Assembly: GCA_019217005.1 (NCBI GenBank) | Contig: JAHBNG010000033.1 | Location: forward strand, 62,001 to 126,000 | Length of the DNA: 64,000 nucleotides | Direction: 5' to 3' | Source: Chloroflexi bacterium TSY | GTDB lineage: Bacteria; Chloroflexota; Anaerolineae; Caldilineales; Caldilineaceae | In this document: in pieces, positions 34,951 to 44,145 of the stretch | Numbering within the stretch: the first letter of the stretch is position 1 | Layout of the letters: the number at the start of each line of letters is the position of its first letter | The notes under the pieces: generated by a model | What the model saw: only the letters and a program-made list of their open reading frames with translations | The model's database searches: none | Told to the model about the DNA's origin: nothing | Translations under genes and position numbers: made by a program

Positions 34951-35562
34951 ATGTTTCCGGAGAAAGAATTGATAGAGTTGGAACAGAAAATCGATCCGCA
35001 GCTCAAGACGCTCTTGCTGGCAGCCATTGCGCTTTCGCTGACGATTTGGGATCTGGCTTTTAATCTAGGCGCATTTGGTACGATCTTTTTCAGTGAGTTT
35101 TTCTGGGTCTGGGTAACGGCAACGGTTACGCTACTGGTTATATTCTTAAGATTGTGGGACAAATCACTGATCAGGTGGTGGGGCGTTTTGATGCTTGCCT
35201 CGCCGACAATTATTCTGATACTCGAATCTCTATTGACGATCGTAGGAGGTGTAGATGAAGCCGATAACTTGATCTCGATCATCACTCTTCTCGTTGCAGT
35301 GGTTTGTTTACCTTACACTGTTTATATTGTATCTATCATTACCAATGAGTCTCTCCTAGAGATTAGGAATAGAGAATACCAGCGTTCGTTGGTGATGATT
35401 GCTGTGGTGATTGCGCTCGTGGGTTTTTGGGTGGGGCGATTCAATTATCTTGTTCTCACCTGCGACGATTTCAAAGTAAGCGGAAATGATCTGCCAGCCA
35501 ATTGTCGACAAGCTGAAATGACTGTGTTGCCCATCGGCTTCGTTGACGCTTTGCGCCCGTGA
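34951..35562 (+). CDS. Predicted five-span membrane protein, unknown
   Basis: I do not recognise the family. The 203 residues start with a charged N-terminus ('MFPEKELIELEQKIDPQ'), then about five hydrophobic spans: 'LLLAAIALSLTIWDLAFNL', 'FFWVWVTATVTLLVIFL', 'WWGVLMLASPTIILILESLL', 'ISIITLLVAVVCLPYTVYIV' and 'LVMIAVVIALVGFWVGRF'. The C-terminal ~40 residues hold two Cys ('VLTCDDF', 'PANCRQAE') that could form an extracytoplasmic disulfide. The start was chosen for the GAGGAGAAA site 12 bases upstream. It stands alone between the LURP gene and an opposite-strand toxin-antitoxin pair. Confidence 0.6.
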   Translation: MFPEKELIELEQKIDPQLKTLLLAAIALSLTIWDLAFNLGAFGTIFFSEFFWVWVTATVTLLVIFLRLWDKSLIRWWGVLMLASPTIILILESLLTIVGGVDEADNLISIITLLVAVVCLPYTVYIVSIITNESLLEIRNREYQRSLVMIAVVIALVGFWVGRFNYLVLTCDDFKVSGNDLPANCRQAEMTVLPIGFVDALRP

Positions 35563-35640
35563 CCGAATATACTGAGCACTGCCATAACTTTAAAATAAAT
35601 TCGACCGATTTCAGTCGAGTAGAACAAGGGTTGATCCATG

Positions 35641-35898
35641 TTACTTCTGCTTTACTGACAAGATTCTGATTGCTTTGCGCATCTCCTCTACAGTTTCAAT
35701 TCTGACTCGATAGCCGTTAACCTCAAACTGATAGCGGTTTTGTCTTTCCTTTATCGGCTCCATGTCCTCTGTCGGATCAGCTTTAAACTGTAGAGCCTTA
35801 ATAGCTTCATGAATTGCTGTTCCTGTCTCTGAACCTCTCAGAGAGTAGAGGAGAGCCGTGACAGTCCGATCATAGTGCAATTCCCATATTATCGTCAT
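35641..35898 (-). CDS. RelE/ParE-superfamily toxin
   Basis: 85 residues, the usual size. The C-terminal part 'NRYQFEVNGYRVRIETVEEMRKAIRILSVKQK' matches the RelE-fold core (YR(I/V)xxNGYRV...V..I), with basic residues that contact mRNA/ribosome in RelE-type toxins. The N-terminal half is less conserved. Its start overlaps the antitoxin stop by 4 bp (ATGA), the standard antitoxin-toxin order. It would act as a translation inhibitor or RNase neutralised by the upstream partner. Confidence 0.7.
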   Translation of the reverse strand: MTIIWELHYDRTVTALLYSLRGSETGTAIHEAIKALQFKADPTEDMEPIKERQNRYQFEVNGYRVRIETVEEMRKAIRILSVKQK

Positions 35899-36161
35899 GA
35901 TCTCGCCATCATTGCGTCAACGTCAGCCACTGTGTCATACTCCCCGGCCTCTATTCGCCTACTTGCTAAATCATCCTCTATCAGAGACTCAAGGTAAGCC
36001 AACCGTCTAGCAATAGCATCCCACATAAAAGGAGATACAACCACGGCTTTAGTCGTGGAGCGGCTCAGAATCCTTACCGGACCATTTTGAGCCATGTCAA
36101 AAATGCTGTTTGGATTCTGTTTTACGTCCCCGGAGGATGCGGTTTGCATAAGTGTTTGCAT
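35895..36161 (-). CDS. Phd/YefM-type antitoxin
   Basis: 88 residues. N-terminal 'KQNPNSIFDMAQNGPVRILSRSTTKAVVVSPFMWDAIARRLAYLESL' has the Phd/YefM DNA-binding pattern (polar start, 'G-PV-I--R----AV-VS---W'). The C-terminal acidic tail ('EAGEYDTVADVDAMM') is the toxin-binding part. It is the first gene of a two-gene operon with the RelE-like toxin. The ~170 bp AT-rich region upstream (36162-36331) probably holds the autoregulated promoter. Confidence 0.75.
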   Translation of the reverse strand: MQTLMQTASSGDVKQNPNSIFDMAQNGPVRILSRSTTKAVVVSPFMWDAIARRLAYLESLIEDDLASRRIEAGEYDTVADVDAMMARS

Positions 36162-36331
36162 ATGTTATTCCTTTACAATGTCTTACATAAAATCTAGTTT
36201 GCATCATGTATATTATCATATAAAAAGTCTACTCGTCAATCTGCGAACAATACACGACTATATCTATTCCATTCGGTTTGTACTTCTCATGATTCCATTA
36301 GAATTAGTGTCAAATTGATAGAGCAGGACTC

Positions 36332-39300
36332 CTACTCCTCAATCACAATCGTATCACCTGCACTACGGCCCCACACTTCTGGAAAGTACATCATTTCAGC
36401 ATGAGCCGGTAGGATGCGATAGGTGCCAGGAATCGTTGCGCGTACCTGAAAAGTGTATTCGTATGTACCGGCGGATAATTGAGTGGCGAAGAAGGTCACT
36501 TTGTCATCCCGAATATCGATGTGAGTCGGCAGCCAATTTGACCACCAGTCGCCCCTTGTGGCCCTCGGTGTCACCTCATTCACTTGTGGCTCGACAAATA
36601 ACGCGCTTTCTGTGTTGAGACGGGCATCAATCGGCTCCGTGCCAGCTGGAATCGGTGCCTCGACCAGCACATGATGCAGATCGGTTGGTGCAATGACCGA
36701 GACTGTGATGCTGACCAATTCACCGACTTGAATCGCTTCTCCAACGCTCGCTTGTCGCGTAAACTTGCTGTCGATGAGAATGCCCCGGTCGATGGGGGCG
36801 ACGTCTTGGGCGTCCTGATAGGTTCGCAAGTGAGTCGTGTAGTAGAGTTGGCCGGATGGATTGCTGCGCTCAATCTGGATGATATTTGCTTCATCACGCA
36901 GGAGTTTGGCAATGGCAACTGTCAGATCAGTCGAAGATTGTAAGTTGGCGCGATTTACTTCACCATTGTCCAGTCTTTGACTATTCACTGTGACGTTCCA
37001 ATTATAGTCCCCCTCAAGTTCGCCCGACGCGACCATCCATTCGGTCAACGCGATGAGCGACCAGACATTTTCCTGCGTCGATGCCCAGCGTCCAGCTCGT
37101 CGTGTTTCCATGAGCCAACGTACGACCATGGGAAGCAAGGGCTCCTCAGGTGCCAAACGGCTGAATGCCGTCAGGGCGATGGCTGTGGTACGTGTGTTGG
37201 TATTTAGCGTCCTGTAATCAGTCGATTCTTCGCTCCAGAAGGCACTCGATGCCGTCAAATTCACCTTGGCAAAAATCGCGTCCAGCAATTGCTCGACGCG
37301 TTCGTCTGTGCGCTGCTCATTGTCTGGACTCATCTCCTGGTTTATGCGATCCAGCGCCATTGCCAAAAACGCCTGTCCGTAAATGGCAAGTTTCTCACGT
37401 TCATCAAAAAGTGTGCTCGCCCGCCCGGGATCTCCTTCGCCCATCATGGCTAGTACATAATGAATGAAGGCCATTTCGTTCAGTTGCCAAGCAGCGTCTG
37501 AACCCATCTCGATCACTTCGGACGGTGCTCTAAATTGCCTCTCCAGATACTCCACCGCCAACATCAGTGTCTGCTTCGGAACAACATATCCCATCAAATC
37601 CACTGTCTGATCTTCTGAATCCGCTGTCCCATTCGCTGACTCCTTTCCAAAATCCGCGGCCAACAAACCCCACAGCACATACGCACTGACGAACGGCGTG
37701 CTCTCCTCTCCGGGCCAATATCCCCAACCACCATCTGGATTCTGACGATTCACCAATTTCTGGACCCCAACTCTGAGCTGCGTCTGGAGAGATTCTTCTA
37801 ATTCCTCGATATTATCTTGCCCCCCAAGCGTCGCTTGCAATCCGAGCGTCTGCAATGCGCGCAGAGTAAACAGATTTGGCAAAAAGCGACTCACTGTTTG
37901 TTCATTGCATTCATATGGGTAATGTTCCAAATAGTCAAATCCTTCTGCCATCCCCGCTGCCAAACTTGGCTCCAATCGAATCTGATACGAGCCATTGTTT
38001 GTGGCTTCATCGGGAATGCGGAGCGCCTCGAACAACTCTATGCCGTCGACTTGGCCAGCTGACGCGACGACTGCTGGTGTTTCGTAGCGACGCACCGGAA
38101 TCGTCAAACGTACTGCGTCACGGATGGGAGAGAGCCCAGCCGACACTATGTCATCGCGGAGAAATGCTTCGGCCGTCATGGTGATGGTCACATGGTCTGT
38201 CTCTGCTCCGACAACGATGGGTGTATCCAAGCGTACCTGCTCACCAGCCTCCAGGTCAAAGCCGAGCGTGGCCAGTTGGGCAGTTGTACGCTCATTGACA
38301 AATGTAGCACCTTCGACGTCGATTGCCACTTGACCACCCGCGGCCACTTGATCCGTTGCATTGACGACGACCGCACCAATCGTAGCCTGGTCGCCGGCCG
38401 TAAAGAATCGTGGAACCTTGGGGCGAATCTGTAACTCCTTGGTCGCAATGATATCGTGCTCAGCTTCTCCCACTAATGTTTCATCCGTGACGGCGCGAAC
38501 AACCAAACGCCAAGTAGTCAGGTTGTCAGGCAGGTCGACGGCGAAAGTTATTTTGCCATGTTCATCCGTCACCAGATCAGCTCGCCAGTAGGCGCTGTCG
38601 GGAAATTCATCACGTACTTCGATGGCCCCAGCCCCACCTCCGCCCCCACCGCCCTTGGTTCCTTCGGTCAACTGCTGACTCAGGCGGTCTCTGTTGATGA
38701 CAAGCAAGGCGCTGGTGCTGACCCCGAGAGGCTGCTCGTTATAGAAAGCATCCAGCAGGGAGCGGCGAAAATCAGATGCCAAACTGAAGATGGCTTTATC
38801 CACCAATGCAATGCTGACCTCCGCACCTGAAACTGTGTTTTCATCTCGATCAAGTATAGAAAGTGTGTAACTGATCGGCTCACCTGGGCGCGTCTCACCA
38901 ACTGAAGAAACAATATCCACGGTGAGTTCGCGTTCACTCACGTCAACGGGTAGCTGTACATAACCAAGGCGCATGGCGGGTATGGGATTTGTCTGGTCAA
39001 TGCCCTTCACGAGCATGACGCTAACGTAAATGTTGGGAATGTGTTCAGCTGTAATGGGAACGGTTAGTGTTTCGCTGTTGCCGTCGAGCGTCATGACCTG
39101 GGTGTCGAGTATCCCATTGCGTTCCAATGTAACGAGCGCTTTGACTGGACCCAAAAAGGGACTTGGAACCAAGATCTTGGCGATATCTCCAGGCCGATAT
39201 TCCTCCTTGTCAGCGACAAGTTGGATCCGATCATTGTTGTCCCTTCGCCAAGCAACAAACTGATCGTCCTGGCTGCTCACATATGTGTAAGCAACACTTG

Positions 39301-42300
39301 TGGACGATGTCTGTCCATTCTCCAGATTTTGATCGAGGCCAGTTACTTTGAACTCATATTGACCGGGAGAGGTGGGGACCCAATCAAAGCTGGCCATCCC
39401 TGCCTGATTCGTGCTGACACTGTCTGTCAGCACAGGTGTCCGTTCGACACTGGCACGCCAACGATACTGTCCGTCTGGGGCTATCTCATAGACGCTGTTC
39501 CACTCAAATTTGACCACGACAATTTCGAGTGTGCGGTTGGAAAGTGGATCGCCTTGGGGAGAGACAGCGACGAGGTCAATCGTACTCTCGTTACCCACAC
39601 TGGTTACATAGTGACGTGGACGGAGCCCCGCATAGTAACTGCTCTTGTGGACAGGGACACTTGCTCGGGCACTCACAAATTGATTGGTCGAGCTTTGGAT
39701 CGACACATCGATGACCCACCGTTGACTCTGACGCGTCTGTGACAGATCCGCTGGCAACGTGAGTTGGAACAGCCCATCAGCATCCGTGACCCCGCTTCCT
39801 TCCATCAGGAGACCGCCATCAAAGGCACCCAAGTAGGGATTCGAGATGTCTTGCTCTGGATCAAAGGGTGTGAATTGGAAAAAGCGTCCATCCTCACCGT
39901 CAGACCATTGAAATTCGTATGGCTCAGCAAGTAGACGCCACGTCACCTTTGCATCGGAGAGAGGACCGCCGCTCAAATAATTGGCCTCTGCCGTGACGGA
40001 GATCGTCTCTCCGGCGATATATTCATCTTTGCCCAAGGCTAAGTCGATTTCAAATTCAGGTTTACGATAGGCACCAACTTGGAAGCTGACTCCACCATAG
40101 ACTGACTCATCAAACTCTCCAATCTGAGCTTCTAGAAAGTAATACCCGGTTGTAGCCTCTGGCTGTAGAACGACTGCACCATGCACAGTTCCGTGTGCAT
40201 TGGGTCGTACGTCTTGGCGCGCAATCTCGTTTCCTCTATCATCTCGGATGCTGATTGCGATCGGCAGATCGGACGTTGGCAAACGATATCCATCATCATG
40301 AATGGCGCGCACGATTCCTTTCCAATGGACTGTTTGTCCTGGCCGATAGATGGGACGGTCTGTATAGAAGTGAGACAGATAGTGGTTTGGTTGACCTCCA
40401 CCACTGATATCAAATTCCCAAGGGCCAATGCCTTCGTTCCATTGGCTGGAGACAGCGCCGAAACGTGCTGTCCCTGGTTCCCCACTGATTGCGAGGATGG
40501 GTTGCCATAGTTCATCGCGAAGGAGATTGAGATTTGCTTTGGCGAGCCCATCGGTGTCTGTGACTGCCTGGGCGCGCAATTCGCCATTTGCGTAAAATCG
40601 TACTGCCTGACCTGGGACTGGTTTTCCGCTGATGAGATCGGTTAGCCAAACAACGCTTTCTCCTTGTGAGCTTTTCTTGAGAAGAAGATTTTGATTTCCC
40701 AGCAATAAAAGCTTATATGCAGGACGCCATGATTGTATGCTGAGTGGTGTAGTGGCATTCGAGACAGATTCATTTGTTGATTCTTCGGTTTGATCTTGTT
40801 CTAGCACGGGTGTCTGTAGTTCTAGCATGTAGATGCCAGCTGCAAGGATGTCGCCGACTTCATTGGTGAGGCTAATCACCTGTTGACCCGTAACATTGTG
40901 CTCGACGCCTGCCGCGTAGTTGCGTTGCCAAACGCGGTTGGCGGCGCGATTTGGGATCTGATAATCTTCCCAGACTTGATATTGATTTTCACCGGTTAGC
41001 TTGAATAACTCACTTTCCGGCAGCCGAAAGAGTCCAGCGCGGACAGACTCTACATTGCGATACAGAACGCTGATGTGTGTTTTCGTGTAGCCATTAAAAT
41101 GGGTAAACTGACCCAAATTTGAACGAACAAAAGGAGAATAATCACCTGTTGTGAAGCTGAACTCTCTATCTGAGCCAAGCCTATTGCCATAGTGATCAGC
41201 TACAGCCCCTCCAATCGTGACGGTATAAGTCGTCTGCGGTTCTTTGTACCAACTCAGCGTCACCTCGCGGCTATATGCGGAGTAATAGCTGTAAACCTGG
41301 GTCGTGGTGAGGAGGGGGGTAACGTCAAGATTCTGCATCAAAAGCGTTGGGCTGATGGGTGTGTTAAACTTAATGACAACATTGCGTTCTGGGTTGATAT
41401 CGATCGAATTGCTTTCTGGAGTAACCGTCTGGATGGCGGGATAAGGGGTGACATCGACGGTATGGTAATATGGTTGTCGCAGTTGTGCCAAGCCGTTGGC
41501 AGAGCGGGCCTCAATGCCAATCTCTAAGGCATAGGTCGCACCAAACTCTAACCACCTGGTTGGGGTAAAGGTGAGCGTTGTCTGCGTTGCGTTCCAGCCA
41601 AACTGTCCTTCCACCAGACCTCCTTCTTCGCCTGTGAGATTGACTAAAACATAAGCATCCTCTGTACTCTGAGGGTCCATTGGCTGATTAAAGCTCACCT
41701 GTAAAGTGCTTTCCGGCTTGAGCACTGCATCGTCTGGTGAAAAGCCGGTAACGACCGGCAGTGCTGTTCGAAATTGGGTCGTGATCGGTGTTTGTAGTGA
41801 GGTTCCTTGACTATCCACCACGTTGTCCACAATAACAGTGTAAGCAGTACCGCCGACCCACCCTGACGTAGGGTGGAATCTATATGTACTTGTGTTGAGC
41901 CATTCGCCTTGCCCTTGTACACTCGGTTCGATTGAGAGGGGGGCTGGGAGCTTGGCTTGCTCGGCCAAGCCTGTTAGCGCAACCACGGGGCGATTGAACG
42001 TGATGACAATGGGCACGTCGACGTCAACATCCTGTGCATGATTGCGCGGCTGGATTGATGTAACTTTGAGCGGTGTGGCCATTGATAAGAAGATGCTTAC
42101 CGGTGCGTTGAGGGCCGCACCATTCGTCGACGTCACGCGTTGATCCAGAAAAAATGTGTAATGGACATCTGGCCTCGGTCTGGTCGCTGGCGTAAAGGTG
42201 ATTGTATTGTTCTGAACCTCTGTGGTACCATCCAACTGTGGGGAAATCTGGAGGGCCTGACTGCTATCACCAGAGAGCGGTTGGTCAAAGATAAACGTGA

Positions 42301-42532
42301 CGCCATCACCCATCCACCAACTGCCTGCTTCTGGAATACTCCCAATGAAAATCGGCGGCGTTTCGAATTGGCTCGGATGAGAATTCTCAAAGGAGGAGTT
42401 GAACGTCGTAGGACTCGAGTCTATGTTGACTGGATCGGTCTTCGAAGAGAACGAAAAGATCAGTCCCGTCAAAAACAAGCACGTCGAGAAGAACAAGAGA
42501 GAGACAATCTTAAAAGGAATCTGAAAAGACAT
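36332..42532 (-). CDS. Bacterial alpha-2-macroglobulin family protein
   Basis: 2066 residues. It opens with a signal-like hydrophobic helix but no convincing lipobox. The N-terminal half contains serial Ig-like domains ('VTSIQPRNHAQDVDVDVPIVITFNRPV', repeated 'SPDDAVLKPESTLQVSFNQPM', 'TPESNSIDINPERNVVIKFN'), then MG domains ('DRPIYRPGQTVHWKGIVR'; 'VPRFFTAGDQATIGAVV') and a Gly-run ('KGGGGGGGAGA', near 38640) before the alpha-2-macroglobulin domain. The thioester motif CNEQ is intact (Cys1542, codon at 37907-37909), within 'YPYECNEQTVSRF', and the TED alpha-toroid with 'NPDGGWGYWPGEES' follows. The role is a periplasmic or surface protease trap protecting the cell envelope. Partner gene pbpC lies upstream on the same strand, but an IS now separates them. 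Confidence 0.9.
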   Translation of the reverse strand: MSFQIPFKIVSLLFFSTCLFLTGLIFSFSSKTDPVNIDSSPTTFNSSFENSHPSQFETPPIFIGSIPEAGSWWMGDGVTFIFDQPLSGDSSQALQISPQLDGTTEVQNNTITFTPATRPRPDVHYTFFLDQRVTSTNGAALNAPVSIFLSMATPLKVTSIQPRNHAQDVDVDVPIVITFNRPVVALTGLAEQAKLPAPLSIEPSVQGQGEWLNTSTYRFHPTSGWVGGTAYTVIVDNVVDSQGTSLQTPITTQFRTALPVVTGFSPDDAVLKPESTLQVSFNQPMDPQSTEDAYVLVNLTGEEGGLVEGQFGWNATQTTLTFTPTRWLEFGATYALEIGIEARSANGLAQLRQPYYHTVDVTPYPAIQTVTPESNSIDINPERNVVIKFNTPISPTLLMQNLDVTPLLTTTQVYSYYSAYSREVTLSWYKEPQTTYTVTIGGAVADHYGNRLGSDREFSFTTGDYSPFVRSNLGQFTHFNGYTKTHISVLYRNVESVRAGLFRLPESELFKLTGENQYQVWEDYQIPNRAANRVWQRNYAAGVEHNVTGQQVISLTNEVGDILAAGIYMLELQTPVLEQDQTEESTNESVSNATTPLSIQSWRPAYKLLLLGNQNLLLKKSSQGESVVWLTDLISGKPVPGQAVRFYANGELRAQAVTDTDGLAKANLNLLRDELWQPILAISGEPGTARFGAVSSQWNEGIGPWEFDISGGGQPNHYLSHFYTDRPIYRPGQTVHWKGIVRAIHDDGYRLPTSDLPIAISIRDDRGNEIARQDVRPNAHGTVHGAVVLQPEATTGYYFLEAQIGEFDESVYGGVSFQVGAYRKPEFEIDLALGKDEYIAGETISVTAEANYLSGGPLSDAKVTWRLLAEPYEFQWSDGEDGRFFQFTPFDPEQDISNPYLGAFDGGLLMEGSGVTDADGLFQLTLPADLSQTRQSQRWVIDVSIQSSTNQFVSARASVPVHKSSYYAGLRPRHYVTSVGNESTIDLVAVSPQGDPLSNRTLEIVVVKFEWNSVYEIAPDGQYRWRASVERTPVLTDSVSTNQAGMASFDWVPTSPGQYEFKVTGLDQNLENGQTSSTSVAYTYVSSQDDQFVAWRRDNNDRIQLVADKEEYRPGDIAKILVPSPFLGPVKALVTLERNGILDTQVMTLDGNSETLTVPITAEHIPNIYVSVMLVKGIDQTNPIPAMRLGYVQLPVDVSERELTVDIVSSVGETRPGEPISYTLSILDRDENTVSGAEVSIALVDKAIFSLASDFRRSLLDAFYNEQPLGVSTSALLVINRDRLSQQLTEGTKGGGGGGGAGAIEVRDEFPDSAYWRADLVTDEHGKITFAVDLPDNLTTWRLVVRAVTDETLVGEAEHDIIATKELQIRPKVPRFFTAGDQATIGAVVVNATDQVAAGGQVAIDVEGATFVNERTTAQLATLGFDLEAGEQVRLDTPIVVGAETDHVTITMTAEAFLRDDIVSAGLSPIRDAVRLTIPVRRYETPAVVASAGQVDGIELFEALRIPDEATNNGSYQIRLEPSLAAGMAEGFDYLEHYPYECNEQTVSRFLPNLFTLRALQTLGLQATLGGQDNIEELEESLQTQLRVGVQKLVNRQNPDGGWGYWPGEESTPFVSAYVLWGLLAADFGKESANGTADSEDQTVDLMGYVVPKQTLMLAVEYLERQFRAPSEVIEMGSDAAWQLNEMAFIHYVLAMMGEGDPGRASTLFDEREKLAIYGQAFLAMALDRINQEMSPDNEQRTDERVEQLLDAIFAKVNLTASSAFWSEESTDYRTLNTNTRTTAIALTAFSRLAPEEPLLPMVVRWLMETRRAGRWASTQENVWSLIALTEWMVASGELEGDYNWNVTVNSQRLDNGEVNRANLQSSTDLTVAIAKLLRDEANIIQIERSNPSGQLYYTTHLRTYQDAQDVAPIDRGILIDSKFTRQASVGEAIQVGELVSITVSVIAPTDLHHVLVEAPIPAGTEPIDARLNTESALFVEPQVNEVTPRATRGDWWSNWLPTHIDIRDDKVTFFATQLSAGTYEYTFQVRATIPGTYRILPAHAEMMYFPEVWGRSAGDTIVIEE

Positions 42533-42558
42533 TTCTATTTACCTTTACGCCTATTGAA

Positions 42559-44032
42559 CTTTACTTTCTGGTAAAAGAAAAGAGATGAGGTGAGAAATGT
42601 GACAAAAAGCGGTTAGCAGTTCATCCTAAAGGTAGAGAACCCAAAAAGGAGGAAGGAATGCTAACCGCGCCAGAAATAACTATAGCAGTACTGATGAATG
42701 TATTGCAAGTAACGCCGATGGGAACAAACGTAAATGTAATGCGTCTGATGTGGGCAATGCTGAATGGGTCGTTTCTGAAAAGTCGAGGAGCAATCCATAG
42801 CGCATTGAAAGAAAGCGGGTTTGAAGATGAGGAGCTCCGGCGAAGCTGGTGGAGCTGATATGGATCATGGGATATCACAAGTCTGCTGGGGTCGTGGCAA
42901 GAAGAAGTGGAAAGGGAATGGGAGGCAAAAAAGTTAGAAGGGTACCGAGTGAAAAGCATAGATATCACAGGGTTCTGGCGACCGAAGCTGCAAGGGAAAG
43001 TGAACCGACTCTATAACTCAACGGCTCGTCATTGCCCGCGCTCATCTTTGGAGTGATGATAAGCTCGGGGAGATAGGCGGGAAGCGAGTGCCACTGCTCA
43101 AGGCAATCGAGATGCACGGTTGGAACAAAGGAAAGTGAGTTTCGGAAAAAGCTGCTGAAAGAGACGAAGAAATCACTGGAGTCAGACGAAGTGGCGGTGG
43201 TCGATGCCGGGTTTACAATCAGAGAAATGCTAGAAAGCGGCATAGACCGATTTGTCCTGCGGGAAGCGATTAACTGCACAGTGCGCCGCAATGAGTTCCC
43301 AAACGCAAAGAAAAGGCAGACCACCTGAATATGGTGATATTGTGCGTCCGCTCTCGCAGCTATAAGGGAAAGCGACTCGAGGCTACAACTCCGGACTCGT
43401 CTGGTCGCTTTCTATAGTGGTCGCCTGATTTGCTATCAAGCATGGCACAATCTCGTCCCCAGAACAACCAAGGTGGATACAGCCAACCGTACCTACTCGA
43501 TTTACGTCATTCAGGATCCGGCCTACAACACACCTTTGGTTTTGGCGACCGTTATGACTTTGCAGCCTGAAACCATTTATCTTGTCTACCTGGAACGCTG
43601 GCCTGTTGAACATCCCCCCTTGGCTTCCAAGCAGATGATTGGCTTACATCGTCAATTTGTTCATGCCGATGAGGCTTGTTTCCGCTTACCTGAACTGGGG
43701 CTGCTGGCTGGCAATCTTCTTTCCCATTTAGCCGCTTCTCTTCCTCCCATACCGACTGGCTACTGGGATCGAGAGCCTCCACTCCCGGCAGGCTGCGCCG
43801 TGTTCTCTCGAGTGCTCTTTTCCAACTCCTGACCAACTCGACCCTGACTTTCGGAAAAGGCCTCGGTTTCACACCATTTCCCTAAAGGCGTTCTCGCTCA
43901 TCGCCGCCTCAATGCCGCTGCTTAAACTAGCCGAGCACTATTTTTACATTTTATCCCGTTTTTTCAGGGTGGATTCTTTTTCCGCCCTTTCGGTTTGCCC
44001 TTTGTCACTCAAGCCTTTACCAGAAAGTAAAG
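42559..44032 (+). mobile_element. Unassigned DDE-type IS, copy 2 (1474 bp), degenerate
   Basis: CTTTACTTTCTGGTAAA ends, inverted relative to copy 1 at 19617-21096. Flanking 5-mers TTGAA and TTTAA differ only at the central base, as in copy 1. It lies 26 bp upstream of the alpha-2-macroglobulin start codon and 113 bp downstream of the pbpC stop. Confidence 0.8.
42658..43926 (+). pseudogene. Transposase of the degenerate IS, copy 2
   Basis: Begins 'MLTAPEITIAVLMNVLQVTP' with a good AGGAAGG ribosome site, hits a stop at 42858 after a frame change near 'gagctccgg', continues in other frames ('DAGFTIREMLESGIDRFVLR', about 43208-43270, catalytic Asp) and is readable again from 43473 ('TYSIYVIQDPAYNTPLVLAT', 'YLERWPVEHPPLASKQMIGL') until another shift at about 43790. 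It is very similar to copy 1 over its full length, with shared and private indels, so both probably descend from an already damaged or trans-mobilised copy. Confidence 0.65.
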
Positions 44033-44145
44033 TTTAAGTAAATCCGAGAAAGTATTAGGACACGAATTAATTGGATTTTCAGGATGTTATCCGTGTGCAT
44101 CCGTGAAAATCCGTGTCCTAATTTCTAAAGACTTTTTGGAATCAC

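Noticed and set aside
35641..36161. Toxin-antitoxin pair as a novel system
   Set aside because: Order, overlap and motifs match ordinary Phd/YefM-RelE modules.
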